Numbered from the stretch's first letter, positions 44,559-51,834 are shown. The stretch: DNA of 64,000 nucleotides from Exilibacterium sp. (GCA_028280195.1 JANQMH010000063.1:1-64000), one strand, 5' to 3'. Notes: generated from the letters alone by a model not told the origin. A program made the numbers and translations.

Positions 44559-44947
44559 ACCCTATAGCCCATGGTTGCCCGCAGGGTAGTCAATATGGCA
44601 TTGACCGCTTCGTTTACTGCACCGATGCTGCCGGTTAACACCAGCGCACCGGAAAAACGATCCAGGAAACCGATTTGCACCGACGCCGCTTTGGTGGCGA
44701 TATCGCCGGCGATAATCGCTGTTTCGCCGGGTGTCAGCGTCAAAATACCGATGGCTTCGGCGTGCTCCACACCGACTTTGCGACACAGTTCTGCGGTTGG
44801 ATTTGCCAGCACATGCGCGAGCGTTACCTGCTTGCCCGGCACATATTCCTGGATAATACGCTCGATATCGGCGGTATTATCTTGACTAAATTCGCTCACA
44901 CAGCGATTCCACCCAGCATCAGTCTGGCCGCCAACACCATTGTTCAA
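44537..44947 (-). CDS. eutS: EutS bent BMC-H shell protein
   Basis: A 136-residue reading of the first gene in the eut operon. From residue ~28 it matches EutS closely ([60 protein letters not shown]). EutS hexamers are bent and shape shell edges. The first ~27 residues have no counterpart in E. coli EutS; a GTG at 44899 ([16 protein letters not shown]) preceded by GGTGGA is an alternative start. It overlaps eutP by 22 bases. Confidence 0.88.
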   Translation of the reverse strand: MNNGVGGQTDAGWNRCVSEFSQDNTADIERIIQEYVPGKQVTLAHVLANPTAELCRKVGVEHAEAIGILTLTPGETAIIAGDIATKAASVQIGFLDRFSGALVLTGSIGAVNEAVNAILTTLRATMGYRVCVATGT

Positions 44948-44970
44948 TGAAAATATTTCAGTAAATTTTT

Positions 44971-45022
44971 TTCAACAACGTTCTTCAACAATATTCTTCA
45001 ACAACGTTCTTCAATAAAGTTC
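44971..45022. promoter_or_regulatory. Four 13-bp iterons upstream of eut operon
   Basis: Four contiguous 13-mers: TTCAACAACGTTC, TTCAACAATATTC, TTCAACAACGTTC, TTCAATAAAGTTC, with a degenerate fifth (TCAAGTAAAA) after them. They lie 24-75 bp before the eutS start codon. The regular array so close to the operon start suggests either binding sites for a regulator or a translated-leader slippage repeat. Confidence 0.6.
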
Positions 45023-45059
45023 TCAAGTAAAAACCTTTCATTAAGGGATTTTCACTATA

Positions 45060-45089
45060 ACGATATTTTCTCACTATATCCTAGTGCAA
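45060..45089 (-). promoter_or_regulatory. Candidate promoter of eut operon
   Basis: On the minus strand TTGCAC (45089-45084) and TATCGT (45065-45060) are separated by 18 bp and lie upstream of the iterons. The match to a sigma-70 promoter is moderate. No sigma-54 element is clear. Confidence 0.3.
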
Positions 45090-45132
45090 TCCGCCGGCAC
45101 CGGATTGACCGGCGTCAATTTTAACTACGATG

Positions 45133-45162
45133 AAAAAAAGCCTGTTGCAAATTGCAGCAAGC
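45133..45162 (-). terminator. Rho-independent terminator of TorF-family gene
   Basis: On the minus strand GCTTGCTGCAA pairs with TTGCAACAGGC around a very short loop (8-10 bp stem with one mismatch), followed immediately by seven T residues. It is 52 bp after the stop codon of the outer-membrane protein gene and separates it from the eut operon promoter. Confidence 0.8.
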
Positions 45163-45213
45163 CGGTAGCGCGCTTTAAAGAACGCGGATTCACTGTACTA
45201 GACAGCCGATCAG

Positions 45214-45951
45214 CTATTTGCCAAATGCGGCACTGATACTCAATACCGCGCGCGCTTCGGCGTTGTCGCCGTAGAGATCCTCACCGCTGCTGTCAGTGTC
45301 GATATAAGCCAGCCGGGTGGTAAAAGCGCCACTGCTGTATTCGATGCCGATGCTCCAGTCCATATAACTATCGTCCGCTGCGTCGTCGAGATCGTAGTAA
45401 CCGACCGATGCGGTAAACTGGAAATTGTTCTGCAGCGGCACGCTGGTGGCAACGTTGTAGTAGATACCGTCCTCATCGCTGTTGAATACGTCATTGGAAT
45501 AGCCAATCATTGCGCTGAGAAAATCACGGTAGGACACGGAGGCCAGCAGCTCGTTGTAATCGAGATCTCTGTCACTGGCAGTGCCCGGATAAATATAGCG
45601 AACAAAGGATACATCTACCGACCAGTCCTCATTGACCGCTGCGCCGTAACCGAGGTAGAGATCAATTTCCTGGTCGGCCTGATCGTCATTCGGCCCGCGA
45701 TCCTGAAAATCCACGTTGGAACTCCACACACCCGCATAGAGACCGAGGTCGTGGGAAAAATCAAAACCCGCCTGTACCGCCGGATCTTCCATGGTTTGCG
45801 AAACACCGCGGAAAATGTAATCCGAGGCTATGGTCGCATTGGCGCTGAATTGATAATCGCGACTGGCCCCCGCATCTGCGGCCATCGACAGGGGAGATAA
45901 GAGCAGCACCGCCGCCGGCAAGCCGGCAAGCGGGAAAGTATTTACAGACAT
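45214..45951 (-). CDS. TorF-family putative porin
   Basis: A 245-residue exported protein: signal peptide (~1-26, hydrophobic LAGLPAAVLLLSPLSMAADA), then a beta-rich sequence with alternating aromatic strands. The start YQFSANATIASDYIFRGVSQ (~33-52) is the hallmark of the TorF/gcw_chp family of outer-membrane proteins. It is rich in Asp and Tyr, as expected for a beta barrel. The start at 45951 gives a proper signal peptide and follows GAAGAGG. Function and link to the eut operon are unknown; it ends at its own terminator. Confidence 0.82.
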   Translation of the reverse strand: MSVNTFPLAGLPAAVLLLSPLSMAADAGASRDYQFSANATIASDYIFRGVSQTMEDPAVQAGFDFSHDLGLYAGVWSSNVDFQDRGPNDDQADQEIDLYLGYGAAVNEDWSVDVSFVRYIYPGTASDRDLDYNELLASVSYRDFLSAMIGYSNDVFNSDEDGIYYNVATSVPLQNNFQFTASVGYYDLDDAADDSYMDWSIGIEYSSGAFTTRLAYIDTDSSGEDLYGDNAEARAVLSISAAFGK

Positions 45952-46040
45952 CGTATTGAACCTCTTCAAATGCGTTCGCTGGCAACGCCGGCTATTGTCG
46001 ACAGTTAGCTGTTTGGCGGGTATTGGGAAATACACTTAAG

Positions 46041-46573
46041 GCTCAACGGTCACCACTTAGCCAAAATACAGTACCGCTGGCTGGACGGCCGGCGCAGTGG
46101 AACGGATTTTGTGCGGGGCTCTACCAGTGCTGCGCAGCGGTCCAGGTAGACCTGAGCACACAGAAAGCCCCGGCGGCGAGGGGATGATCAGCAGGCTGGA
46201 ATCCTTATTGATACATCCAAAAAATCTACATAATAGCTCGTAAAAAACTTATCCAGCCTGCCATACAAAAATCCGCAGCACTAGACTGTATCTCTCAGCT
46301 CCCTGAATGTTGAAATAAGCGCCATTTTTTCGCTTTCTGCCGCCAGGCGGTACTTTTCTCTCTTGCACTGTGCTATAAATCGACACGTGTCATATTTGCT
46401 TGATATGGGATTTCCCCGAAGCCTACCAACTATCGAGGAACCCCGGCAGCAAACGCCCCGGCACATAAGTTCAATAAAAAAGCAAATACCATCAACATTG
46501 CACCTACATGGATCTATAAGAAGGATTTTATAAAAATCTCATATCAACCATTGTTTATCCAAGGGTCTTGACC
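46041..46573. other. AT-rich intergenic leader of the peptide array
   Basis: No gene can be supported in this 530-bp stretch. From about 46190 the base composition shifts from GC-rich to markedly AT-rich and stays so through the peptide array. The promoter of the array should lie here (a TATAAA occurs near 46371). An open frame at 46281-46466 on the minus strand has no start signals and is not called. Confidence 0.5.
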
Positions 46574-46714
46574 ATGAGTCAACAGCATCAACCGGCAAAT
46601 CCAGGCGGCACGGCGACAAGCGGCACAAAAAAATTATCGAGAAAACAGATGAACAGCGTCAAAGGTGCCAGGGGAAAGCCGCGGCCACCCGAGCTGATAA
46701 TTGTTACAACGTAA
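46574..46714 (+). CDS. Secreted-peptide precursor 1 (double-glycine-type leader)
   Basis: A 46-residue precursor, the first of the array. Its N-terminal 18 residues (MSQQHQPANPGGTATSGT) differ from the Lys-rich starts of the others. The leader ends LSRKQMNSVKGA (residues 21-32), matching the C39-peptidase recognition pattern L(-12) S(-11) x x E/Q(-8) L/M(-7) x x V/I(-4) x G(-2) A(-1). Cleavage would release RGKPRPPELIIVTT (14 residues). No modification enzyme is nearby. The function of the product (antimicrobial or signal) is inference. Confidence 0.85.
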   Translation: MSQQHQPANPGGTATSGTKKLSRKQMNSVKGARGKPRPPELIIVTT

Positions 46715-46763
46715 TACATTTCACAACGATAACATTCCATCTCTCTCATTAGGAGTTTCAGCA

Positions 46764-46904
46764 ATGAAGCAAAAGAAGAAGTCAGCACAGCAGGCCAAAA
46801 CAGTCACCGAACCGGCAAGAGTTTTGTCCAAAGCACAAATGGGCAAAATCACCGGGGCGAGAGGACGGCCGAGACCGCCTGAAATCATAATCATCACAAC
46901 GTAA
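46764..46904 (+). CDS. Secreted-peptide precursor 2
   Basis: A 46-residue precursor starting MKQKKKSAQQAK, with TAGGAG seven bases upstream of the ATG. A longer reading from 46701 lacks a ribosome-binding site and would overlap the previous gene. Leader end LSKAQMGKITGA; predicted product RGRPRPPEIIIITT. The start codon lies 190 bp after that of precursor 1. Confidence 0.87.
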   Translation: MKQKKKSAQQAKTVTEPARVLSKAQMGKITGARGRPRPPEIIIITT

Positions 46905-46954
46905 TACATTTCACAACAGTAGTATTTCACTTCCCTAAACGAGGAGACTCAACT

Positions 46955-47095
46955 ATGAAGCAGAAAAAGCACTCGCCACAGCAAGCTAAAACAGTCAGCG
47001 AGCCAGCGAAGGCCTTATCCAAAGCGCAAATGCATAAAGTCAAGGGAACAAGGGCAAGGCCGAAGCCACCTGAAATCATAATCATCACAACGTAA
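46955..47095 (+). CDS. Secreted-peptide precursor 3
   Basis: A 46-residue precursor starting MKQKKHSPQQAK with GAGGAG upstream. Leader end LSKAQMHKVKGT; here -1 is Thr. Predicted product RARPKPPEIIIITT, with Ala at position 2 and Lys at position 5. The gene and its upstream spacer are almost identical to those of precursor 4; the start-to-start distance is exactly 191 bp on both sides. Confidence 0.87.
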   Translation: MKQKKHSPQQAKTVSEPAKALSKAQMHKVKGTRARPKPPEIIIITT

Positions 47096-47145
47096 TACAT
47101 TTCACAACAGTAGTATTTCATTTCCCTAAACGAGGAGACTCAACT

Positions 47146-47286
47146 ATGAAGCAGAAAAAGCACTCGCCACAGCAGGCTAAAACAGTCAGCGAGCCAGCGA
47201 AGGCCTTATCCAAAGCGCAAATGCATAAAGTCAAGGGGACGAGAGGAAGGCCGAAGCCGCCTGAAATCATAATTGTTACCTCGTAA
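47146..47286 (+). CDS. Secreted-peptide precursor 4
   Basis: A 46-residue precursor whose leader is identical to that of precursor 3 (start MKQKKHSPQQAK, end LSKAQMHKVKGT). Predicted product RGRPKPPEIIIVTS. The differences from precursor 3 are concentrated in the core, not in the leader, which indicates recent tandem duplication with divergence of the product. Confidence 0.87.
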   Translation: MKQKKHSPQQAKTVSEPAKALSKAQMHKVKGTRGRPKPPEIIIVTS

Positions 47287-47311
47287 GTTTATAGCTCGAG
47301 AGAAATCGATT

Positions 47312-47383
47312 ATGAATCAGGGGTCTGGGTCATAAGGTAAATGGGGATAACCCGGGCCACCTCATATCGTTATTGTCGATAGG
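47312..47383 (+). pseudogene. Decayed secreted-peptide precursor (copy A)
   Basis: After an ATG at 47312 (MNQGSGS, stop) the sequence continues in another frame with a stop inside and then PGPPHIVIVDR, an evident relic of the core. The block is a shortened version of the relic at 47800-47983: both have AGAAATCGA(T/C)TATGAATC at the start and GGC/GGCGCACAAAAGCGA at the end. Non-functional as it stands. Confidence 0.7.
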
Positions 47384-47442
47384 CGCACAAAAGCGATATC
47401 CAGTTTACTAATAGCAGCATGACCAGCTCAGGAGTGCCAGCC

Positions 47443-47583
47443 ATGAAGAAAAAGAAAACGTCATTAGATACAAGCAGCAAAAACGCTACCACCGCTAAAA
47501 AACTGTCAGAAAAGCAGATGGGCAGTGTCAAGGCGTCCAGAGGAAAGCCGCGGCCACCCGAAATATTAATTGTTACCTCGTAG
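47443..47583 (+). CDS. Secreted-peptide precursor 5
   Basis: A 46-residue precursor of the second leader type, starting MKKKKTSLDTSS with CAGGAG upstream. Leader end LSEKQMGSVKAS, where the usual G(-2)A(-1) has become A-S, so cleavage may be weaker. Predicted product RGKPRPPEILIVTS. It lies 297 bp after precursor 4 because a decayed copy intervenes. Confidence 0.83.
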   Translation: MKKKKTSLDTSSKNATTAKKLSEKQMGSVKASRGKPRPPEILIVTS

Positions 47584-47633
47584 TATATTTCACAGCAGCA
47601 ATATTCCATCTCTCTTAATCAGGAGTTTCGGCA

Positions 47634-47771
47634 ATGAAACAAAAGAAGGGGTCAGCACAGCCGGCTAAAACAGTCACCGAGCCGGCGAAAGCTTTATCCA
47701 AAGCGCAAATGTCCAAAGTCACCGGGGCGAGAGGACGGCCGAGGCCGCCTGAAATCATAATTGTTAACTAG
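47634..47771 (+). CDS. Secreted-peptide precursor 6
   Basis: A 45-residue precursor most similar to precursor 2 (start MKQKKGSAQPAK, shared upstream sequence AGGAGTTTC). Leader end LSKAQMSKVTGA; predicted product RGRPRPPEIIIVN, one residue shorter than most. Its start is 191 bp after that of precursor 5. Confidence 0.86.
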   Translation: MKQKKGSAQPAKTVTEPAKALSKAQMSKVTGARGRPRPPEIIIVN

Positions 47772-47799
47772 TCGCTTGATTGCTTAAGAGAAATCGACT

Positions 47800-47983
47800 A
47801 TGAATCGGGTGGCTGGGCTAAAGACGACGAAGACCGACTAAGCTATCGAAAAAGTTGTCAAAGGAGACAATGAGCAACATTAAGAGTACAGTACATGGAG
47901 ATAGCCCATGCCACCTTAATATCATTATTGATGGCAAGCGCACAAAAGCGACATCCATTTTACTGTCAACAGCGTTATCATAA
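47800..47983 (+). pseudogene. Decayed secreted-peptide precursor (copy B)
   Basis: The reading from the ATG at 47800 stops after 13 codons. In the frame that continues, a leader relic KKLSKETMSNIKST and a core relic HGDSPCHLNIIIDGK are visible, without a start codon. The leader is recognisable, the Pro/Arg core is lost. It begins 166 bp after the start of precursor 6, as relic A does after precursor 4. Confidence 0.7.
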
Positions 47984-48000
47984 ACTCAGGAATGCCAACC

Positions 48001-48138
48001 ATGAAGAAAAAGAAAAAATCATCAGCTACAAACGGTGAAAAACCTACTACAGCTGAAAAATTGTCAGAAAAGCAGATGAGCAGTATCAAAGGCGCAGCAA
48101 GGCCACGGCCACCGGACTTAGTCATCGTCAATCGCTAA
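48001..48138 (+). CDS. Secreted-peptide precursor 7
   Basis: A 45-residue precursor with the MKKKKKSSAT start and CAGGAA upstream. Leader end LSEKQMSSIKGA; predicted product ARPRPPDLVIVNR. It is the most divergent intact core: the first Arg-Gly is reduced to Ala, Glu is Asp, and the end is Asn-Arg. It is the last precursor before the exporter genes. Confidence 0.86.
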   Translation: MKKKKKSSATNGEKPTTAEKLSEKQMSSIKGAARPRPPDLVIVNR

Positions 48139-48163
48139 CGACTCCTCGGAGGTTTCACAACCA

Positions 48164-48194
48164 GGCGTTATCTGGCCGCAGTGCCGGTAACGCC
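48164..48194 (+). terminator. Stem-loop between peptide array and exporter
   Basis: GGCGTTA-T-CTGGC (48164-48176) pairs with GCCGG-TAACGCC (48183-48194): twelve base pairs, one bulged T, loop CGCAGT. No U-tract follows. It may partly terminate or protect the peptide mRNA so that precursors are made in excess over the exporter. Confidence 0.5.
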
Positions 48195-48279
48195 GTTATA
48201 GTAATATAGTAACAACTGTGTGTATTATGTTTTTCTCCTAATTCTCTGCCAATTCAACTACTGAGTAAAATAATCCGAC

Positions 48280-50472
48280 TTGTTCAAAAATAAACTGACC
48301 AGTTTTCCCTTCATCCAACAACCCAGTGAAGTCGAGTGCGGCACCACCTGCCTGGCCATGATATTCAAGTATTATGGTTATTATGATGTGCGCACCTTTT
48401 TGAGCCAGAAGGCACAGGTAAATACCGAAGGCATTGATCTGTATACCTTGAGCGAACTTGCCGAAGGTTTCGGCTTCGACTCGGACGGCTATCAGATCAG
48501 CTACGAAAACCTGGCGGACGTCACGCTGCCGTGTATTGCCCACTATCAAGGCAACCACTTCGTGGTGATTTACAAGGTAAATGATACTCAGGTATGGGTA
48601 GCCGATCCCGCGATTGGCAGGTATACACTGACCAGGAAGGAGTTTGACACACGCTGGAACGGTATTGTCCTGGCGCTCGACCCGACTCCGGATATTTTCA
48701 AGCACAACGAGCTTACCGAACTGGCCGAGGTGGTGCGGGAGAAACGTAAGGACATTATATCCCGCTTCTATATTTCACACTTCGTCACAGCGCGCAAAGT
48801 GCTGCTGCAGGTCCTGGGAGCCACACTCTTTCTGCAGTTGCTGGGGCTGGCCCTGCCGTTTTTTACCCAGACCATTATCGACCAGGCGCTGGTCAACGAC
48901 AACAGAAAACTGCTGTATGCGATTCTGGTGGGCATGGTAACGGTGTTTTTCAGCCAGGTACTGATTACCTACGGCCGTAACATTCTGGTCACACAGTTTG
49001 CGGTGACATTTGAACGCGCCTTCTTCAGTCGCTTTTTCGATCACTTTATGCGCCTCAAGCAGTCCTATTTCGACCGCCATAAGCGCGAAAGTTTCGTCAC
49101 TCTGTTTCAGGAAAACCTGAAGATTCGACAAGCGCTCAACCCGACGGTGCTGGAGGGCGTTATCGACTTCGTTTTTGTTGGCACCTACCTGGCGGCGCTT
49201 TATTACTACAGCGTTACCATCGGACTGGTAGCCACTGCTTTCGCAGTCATTTATGTATTCTTTACCGCCGTTTTTTTCCCCCGCCTCAAGCATCTGGAAA
49301 ACCTGGTTTTTGCCGAGAATGTCGAGGCCATGGGCCAGTTTCTGGACACGCTGCTGGGTATTCAGACCGTGCGGCTGCTGGGTATGGAAAAAATCAAGTT
49401 CTGGCGCTGGAAAAACAAGTACACGCGGGCTCTCAATAAGGTCCTGGAGACAGAAAAGCTCTATATCAATGTATCGACATTGCTGGACGGCATCTATTAC
49501 TTGAGTCAGGCCGTGGTTTACTGGCTCGGCGCTTATCTGGCTTTTTCCGGCAGCATTACCATTGGTGCCTATATCGCCATCATTACCATTTACGTCATCG
49601 TTATCAACGCCCTTAAGCGGGTAACCCAGCTGGGCTTTATGTTTACCGACTTGAGCGTGACCTTCGAGCGTCTCAACGATGTATTGCTCGAAGACGAAGT
49701 GGACAGTTCGCTGGACAACAAAGTCACCCTGACCGAGCCCATCCATATCCGCCTGGAAAACGTCTACTTCAAGTACCATCCGCAGCACGAGCACTATGCG
49801 CTCGATAATATCAACCTCGACATCCCCCCGGGGCAGTTTGTCGGCATCGTCGGCCGCAATGGCTCGGGCAAGACCACGCTGATCAGGTTGATCACCAAGC
49901 TCTACGAAGACTATCAAGGAAAAATCTTTCTCAACCAGTGCGAACTGCAGGATACGATTTCCTCCCAGATCCGCAAGAAAATCGCCATTATTCCCCAGGA
50001 TATTTATCTGTTCGACGGCACGCTCAGGGAAAACATTATCTATGGCAATATGGACGCCAGCGATGATGAGGTTATGGAAGCTGTGGCCTGGGCGGAGCTG
50101 CTGGATTTCGTCAAAGAGCAGTACCTGCGTTTAAATGTTCGCATTGGCGAAAACGGTATCGGCCTCTCCGGGGGGCAGCGACTCAAGGTAGCCTTTGCAC
50201 GCCTGTTTCTGTGTGATCCCGATGTCATTATTCTGGATGAAGCCAGCAGTGCACTGGATATGGAAACCGAAAAGATTATCATGTCGCGCCTGCTGGAAAA
50301 ATTCAAGGGCAGAACCATTCTGTCGATCGCCCACAGGCTGCATACTCTGAAGACAGCCGATACGATTCTGGTAATGGATAAGGGCGCGATACTGGAGCAG
50401 GGCTCGCACGAGCAGCTGCTGCAACAGCAGGGACAATACTACAATCTGGTCAATACCTATATCAACTATTAG
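48280..50472 (+). CDS. C39-peptidase ABC exporter (bacteriocin/microcin type)
   Basis: A 730-residue peptidase-containing ABC transporter that should cut leaders at the double-glycine site and export the core. The N-terminal C39 peptidase (~1-125) has the full catalytic set: Q14 and C20 (in QQPSEVECGTTCLAM), H93 (in GNHFVVIYKV) and D109 (in VADPAIG). The membrane domain follows (~160-440). The nucleotide domain has Walker A GRNGSGKTT (K531), signature GLSGGQRLK (~628) and VIILDEASSALD. It must start at TTG 48280: an in-frame stop lies 9 bp upstream and the next Met follows the catalytic Cys. It follows the peptide array directly. Confidence 0.93.
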   Translation: MFKNKLTSFPFIQQPSEVECGTTCLAMIFKYYGYYDVRTFLSQKAQVNTEGIDLYTLSELAEGFGFDSDGYQISYENLADVTLPCIAHYQGNHFVVIYKVNDTQVWVADPAIGRYTLTRKEFDTRWNGIVLALDPTPDIFKHNELTELAEVVREKRKDIISRFYISHFVTARKVLLQVLGATLFLQLLGLALPFFTQTIIDQALVNDNRKLLYAILVGMVTVFFSQVLITYGRNILVTQFAVTFERAFFSRFFDHFMRLKQSYFDRHKRESFVTLFQENLKIRQALNPTVLEGVIDFVFVGTYLAALYYYSVTIGLVATAFAVIYVFFTAVFFPRLKHLENLVFAENVEAMGQFLDTLLGIQTVRLLGMEKIKFWRWKNKYTRALNKVLETEKLYINVSTLLDGIYYLSQAVVYWLGAYLAFSGSITIGAYIAIITIYVIVINALKRVTQLGFMFTDLSVTFERLNDVLLEDEVDSSLDNKVTLTEPIHIRLENVYFKYHPQHEHYALDNINLDIPPGQFVGIVGRNGSGKTTLIRLITKLYEDYQGKIFLNQCELQDTISSQIRKKIAIIPQDIYLFDGTLRENIIYGNMDASDDEVMEAVAWAELLDFVKEQYLRLNVRIGENGIGLSGGQRLKVAFARLFLCDPDVIILDEASSALDMETEKIIMSRLLEKFKGRTILSIAHRLHTLKTADTILVMDKGAILEQGSHEQLLQQQGQYYNLVNTYINY

Positions 50473-50490
50473 CGGCAACGGCGGCGCCTT

Positions 50491-51813
50491 ATGAACCAGC
50501 CCCAAGATCGACAACAGGACCACGACCCCGAACAGGGCCAGCTCGAACAGCAAGAACAGCTGGCGTCCGAATCGGAGCCGCAACAGCGGCTCAATATCTA
50601 CGAGGAGGAGGATGTTCCCTTTCGCGACCTGAGTCAGTCTTCGGTGCGGCACTGTCTGTATATCGGTATAGGTATCTTCACCTTCGCGCTCATTGCCTCA
50701 TTTGTCATCACCGTGCCACGGGAGATTAATCTGCCGTTCGAATTTCGCGGCGGCCTGCGCGAAGTGATTTACCAATACCCGGAAAAAACCTATCTGCTGC
50801 AGGCCCATGTCAATACCGGTGATGCAGTAGCCCATGGTGCGCCCCTGGTAACGATTACTTCGGAAAAGATTGTCAGCCTGATTCAGGCAATCGATGAAAG
50901 CCGCAAGGAGCTGAATCTCTACAAAGAATTCAGGCGTGCTGCGAACCAAAAGGAAATCGAGTTGATGGAGATAAAAAAAGGCGGCATAGAAGACCGCTTG
51001 CAGTTGGCGGAAAAGGAGGCGCAGTTGCGCGCACGCGTCGCCGCCGAAGAGCTGCGCAACCTGCGCCAGCAGGTGGACAGCCGCCGCAAGCAGTTTCAAC
51101 GCAATCAATCCCTGCACGCCAGGGCAGTGCTGTCCGACCAGGCACTGGAGCAGTCGCAGATTGCCCTGCTCGAAGCCGAACAGCTGTATTTGCTGACCGA
51201 CAGAGAGCAGTATGAAGAAGGCATGGCCATCGCCAACCGGCAGGTATTACTGAAAAACGAACTGGCCCTGCTGGAAGCACAGTTGGAAAATGCGGTAACC
51301 AATGACAAGCTGCAGGCCGCGCAGACCCGGCAGCAATACGATCTGGCCCTGCAGCGGCTGCATTTGAACTACGGACCCAGCGATATCGCAGCCAATTCCC
51401 TGATCTTGAAAAGCCCGGTCGACGGCACTGTCTCCATGCGTATCGAGAATGAATCGGAAATAGCGCCGCAGGAATACCTGTTGCGTTTGCAGGCGGGCGC
51501 TGGCGAGCCCTACGCCTACGCCAAGTCGCCGTCCGCATCCATAGGCCAGGTGGAAAAAGGCGGCAGAGCAGTATTGAAATACGATGCCTTTCCCCACTAC
51601 TACTATGGCACCATGACCGCTCGTGTCGACACTGTCAGCACCAGTCCGTCGGCGCAGGGCGACTACCCCATTCGCATGACCATCACGGAACTGAATCGGC
51701 TGGAGGGCAAAGTCATCAACGGCATGCGTGGTGTAGCCTCGATAACGGTGGAGGAAAAGCCCATAATACGCTATATGCTGCGCTCTTTCCTCAAGCACAC
51801 CACGGTGGAGTAA
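50491..51813 (+). CDS. HlyD-family membrane fusion protein
   Basis: A 440-residue periplasmic adaptor. After a Gln/Glu-rich cytoplasmic start (~1-50) comes one membrane helix (~53-75, GIGIFTFALIASFVI), a first lipoyl/barrel half (QAHVNTGDAVAHGAPLVTI, ~106-124), a long coiled coil (~130-285) and the second half with LKSPVDGTVSMRIENESEI (~303-321). It links the C39 exporter to an outer-membrane channel such as TolC, which is not encoded here. It lies 18 bp after the exporter gene. With it the secretion pair is complete except for the outer-membrane part. Confidence 0.88.
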   Translation: MNQPQDRQQDHDPEQGQLEQQEQLASESEPQQRLNIYEEEDVPFRDLSQSSVRHCLYIGIGIFTFALIASFVITVPREINLPFEFRGGLREVIYQYPEKTYLLQAHVNTGDAVAHGAPLVTITSEKIVSLIQAIDESRKELNLYKEFRRAANQKEIELMEIKKGGIEDRLQLAEKEAQLRARVAAEELRNLRQQVDSRRKQFQRNQSLHARAVLSDQALEQSQIALLEAEQLYLLTDREQYEEGMAIANRQVLLKNELALLEAQLENAVTNDKLQAAQTRQQYDLALQRLHLNYGPSDIAANSLILKSPVDGTVSMRIENESEIAPQEYLLRLQAGAGEPYAYAKSPSASIGQVEKGGRAVLKYDAFPHYYYGTMTARVDTVSTSPSAQGDYPIRMTITELNRLEGKVINGMRGVASITVEEKPIIRYMLRSFLKHTTVE

Positions 51814-51834
51814 AAGCAGGCGATAATGCGGAAC

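Noticed and set aside
44948-45213. Cobalamin riboswitch or EutV antiterminator hairpins ahead of eutS
   Set aside because: No B12-box-like element or paired dual hairpin with the expected loops was visible; only iterons and the terminator of the upstream gene.
46281-46466. 61-codon minus-strand ORF upstream of the peptide array
   Set aside because: No start signals and no recognisable domain; it lies in the likely promoter region. An immunity role was considered but nothing supports it.
46588-47121. Minus-strand open frames over the peptide genes (with CCEMYYVV-type repeats)
   Set aside because: They are the reverse of the conserved core and spacer, repeat only because the plus-strand genes repeat, and lack ribosome-binding sites.
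46574-48138. CRISPR array
   Set aside because: The repeats are long coding units at about 191 bp spacing, not 25-40 bp repeats with unique spacers; no cas genes are present.
46190-48240. Insertion sequence or integron cassette carrying the peptide genes
   Set aside because: No transposase, integrase, attC-like site or flanking direct repeat was found, despite the base composition shift.
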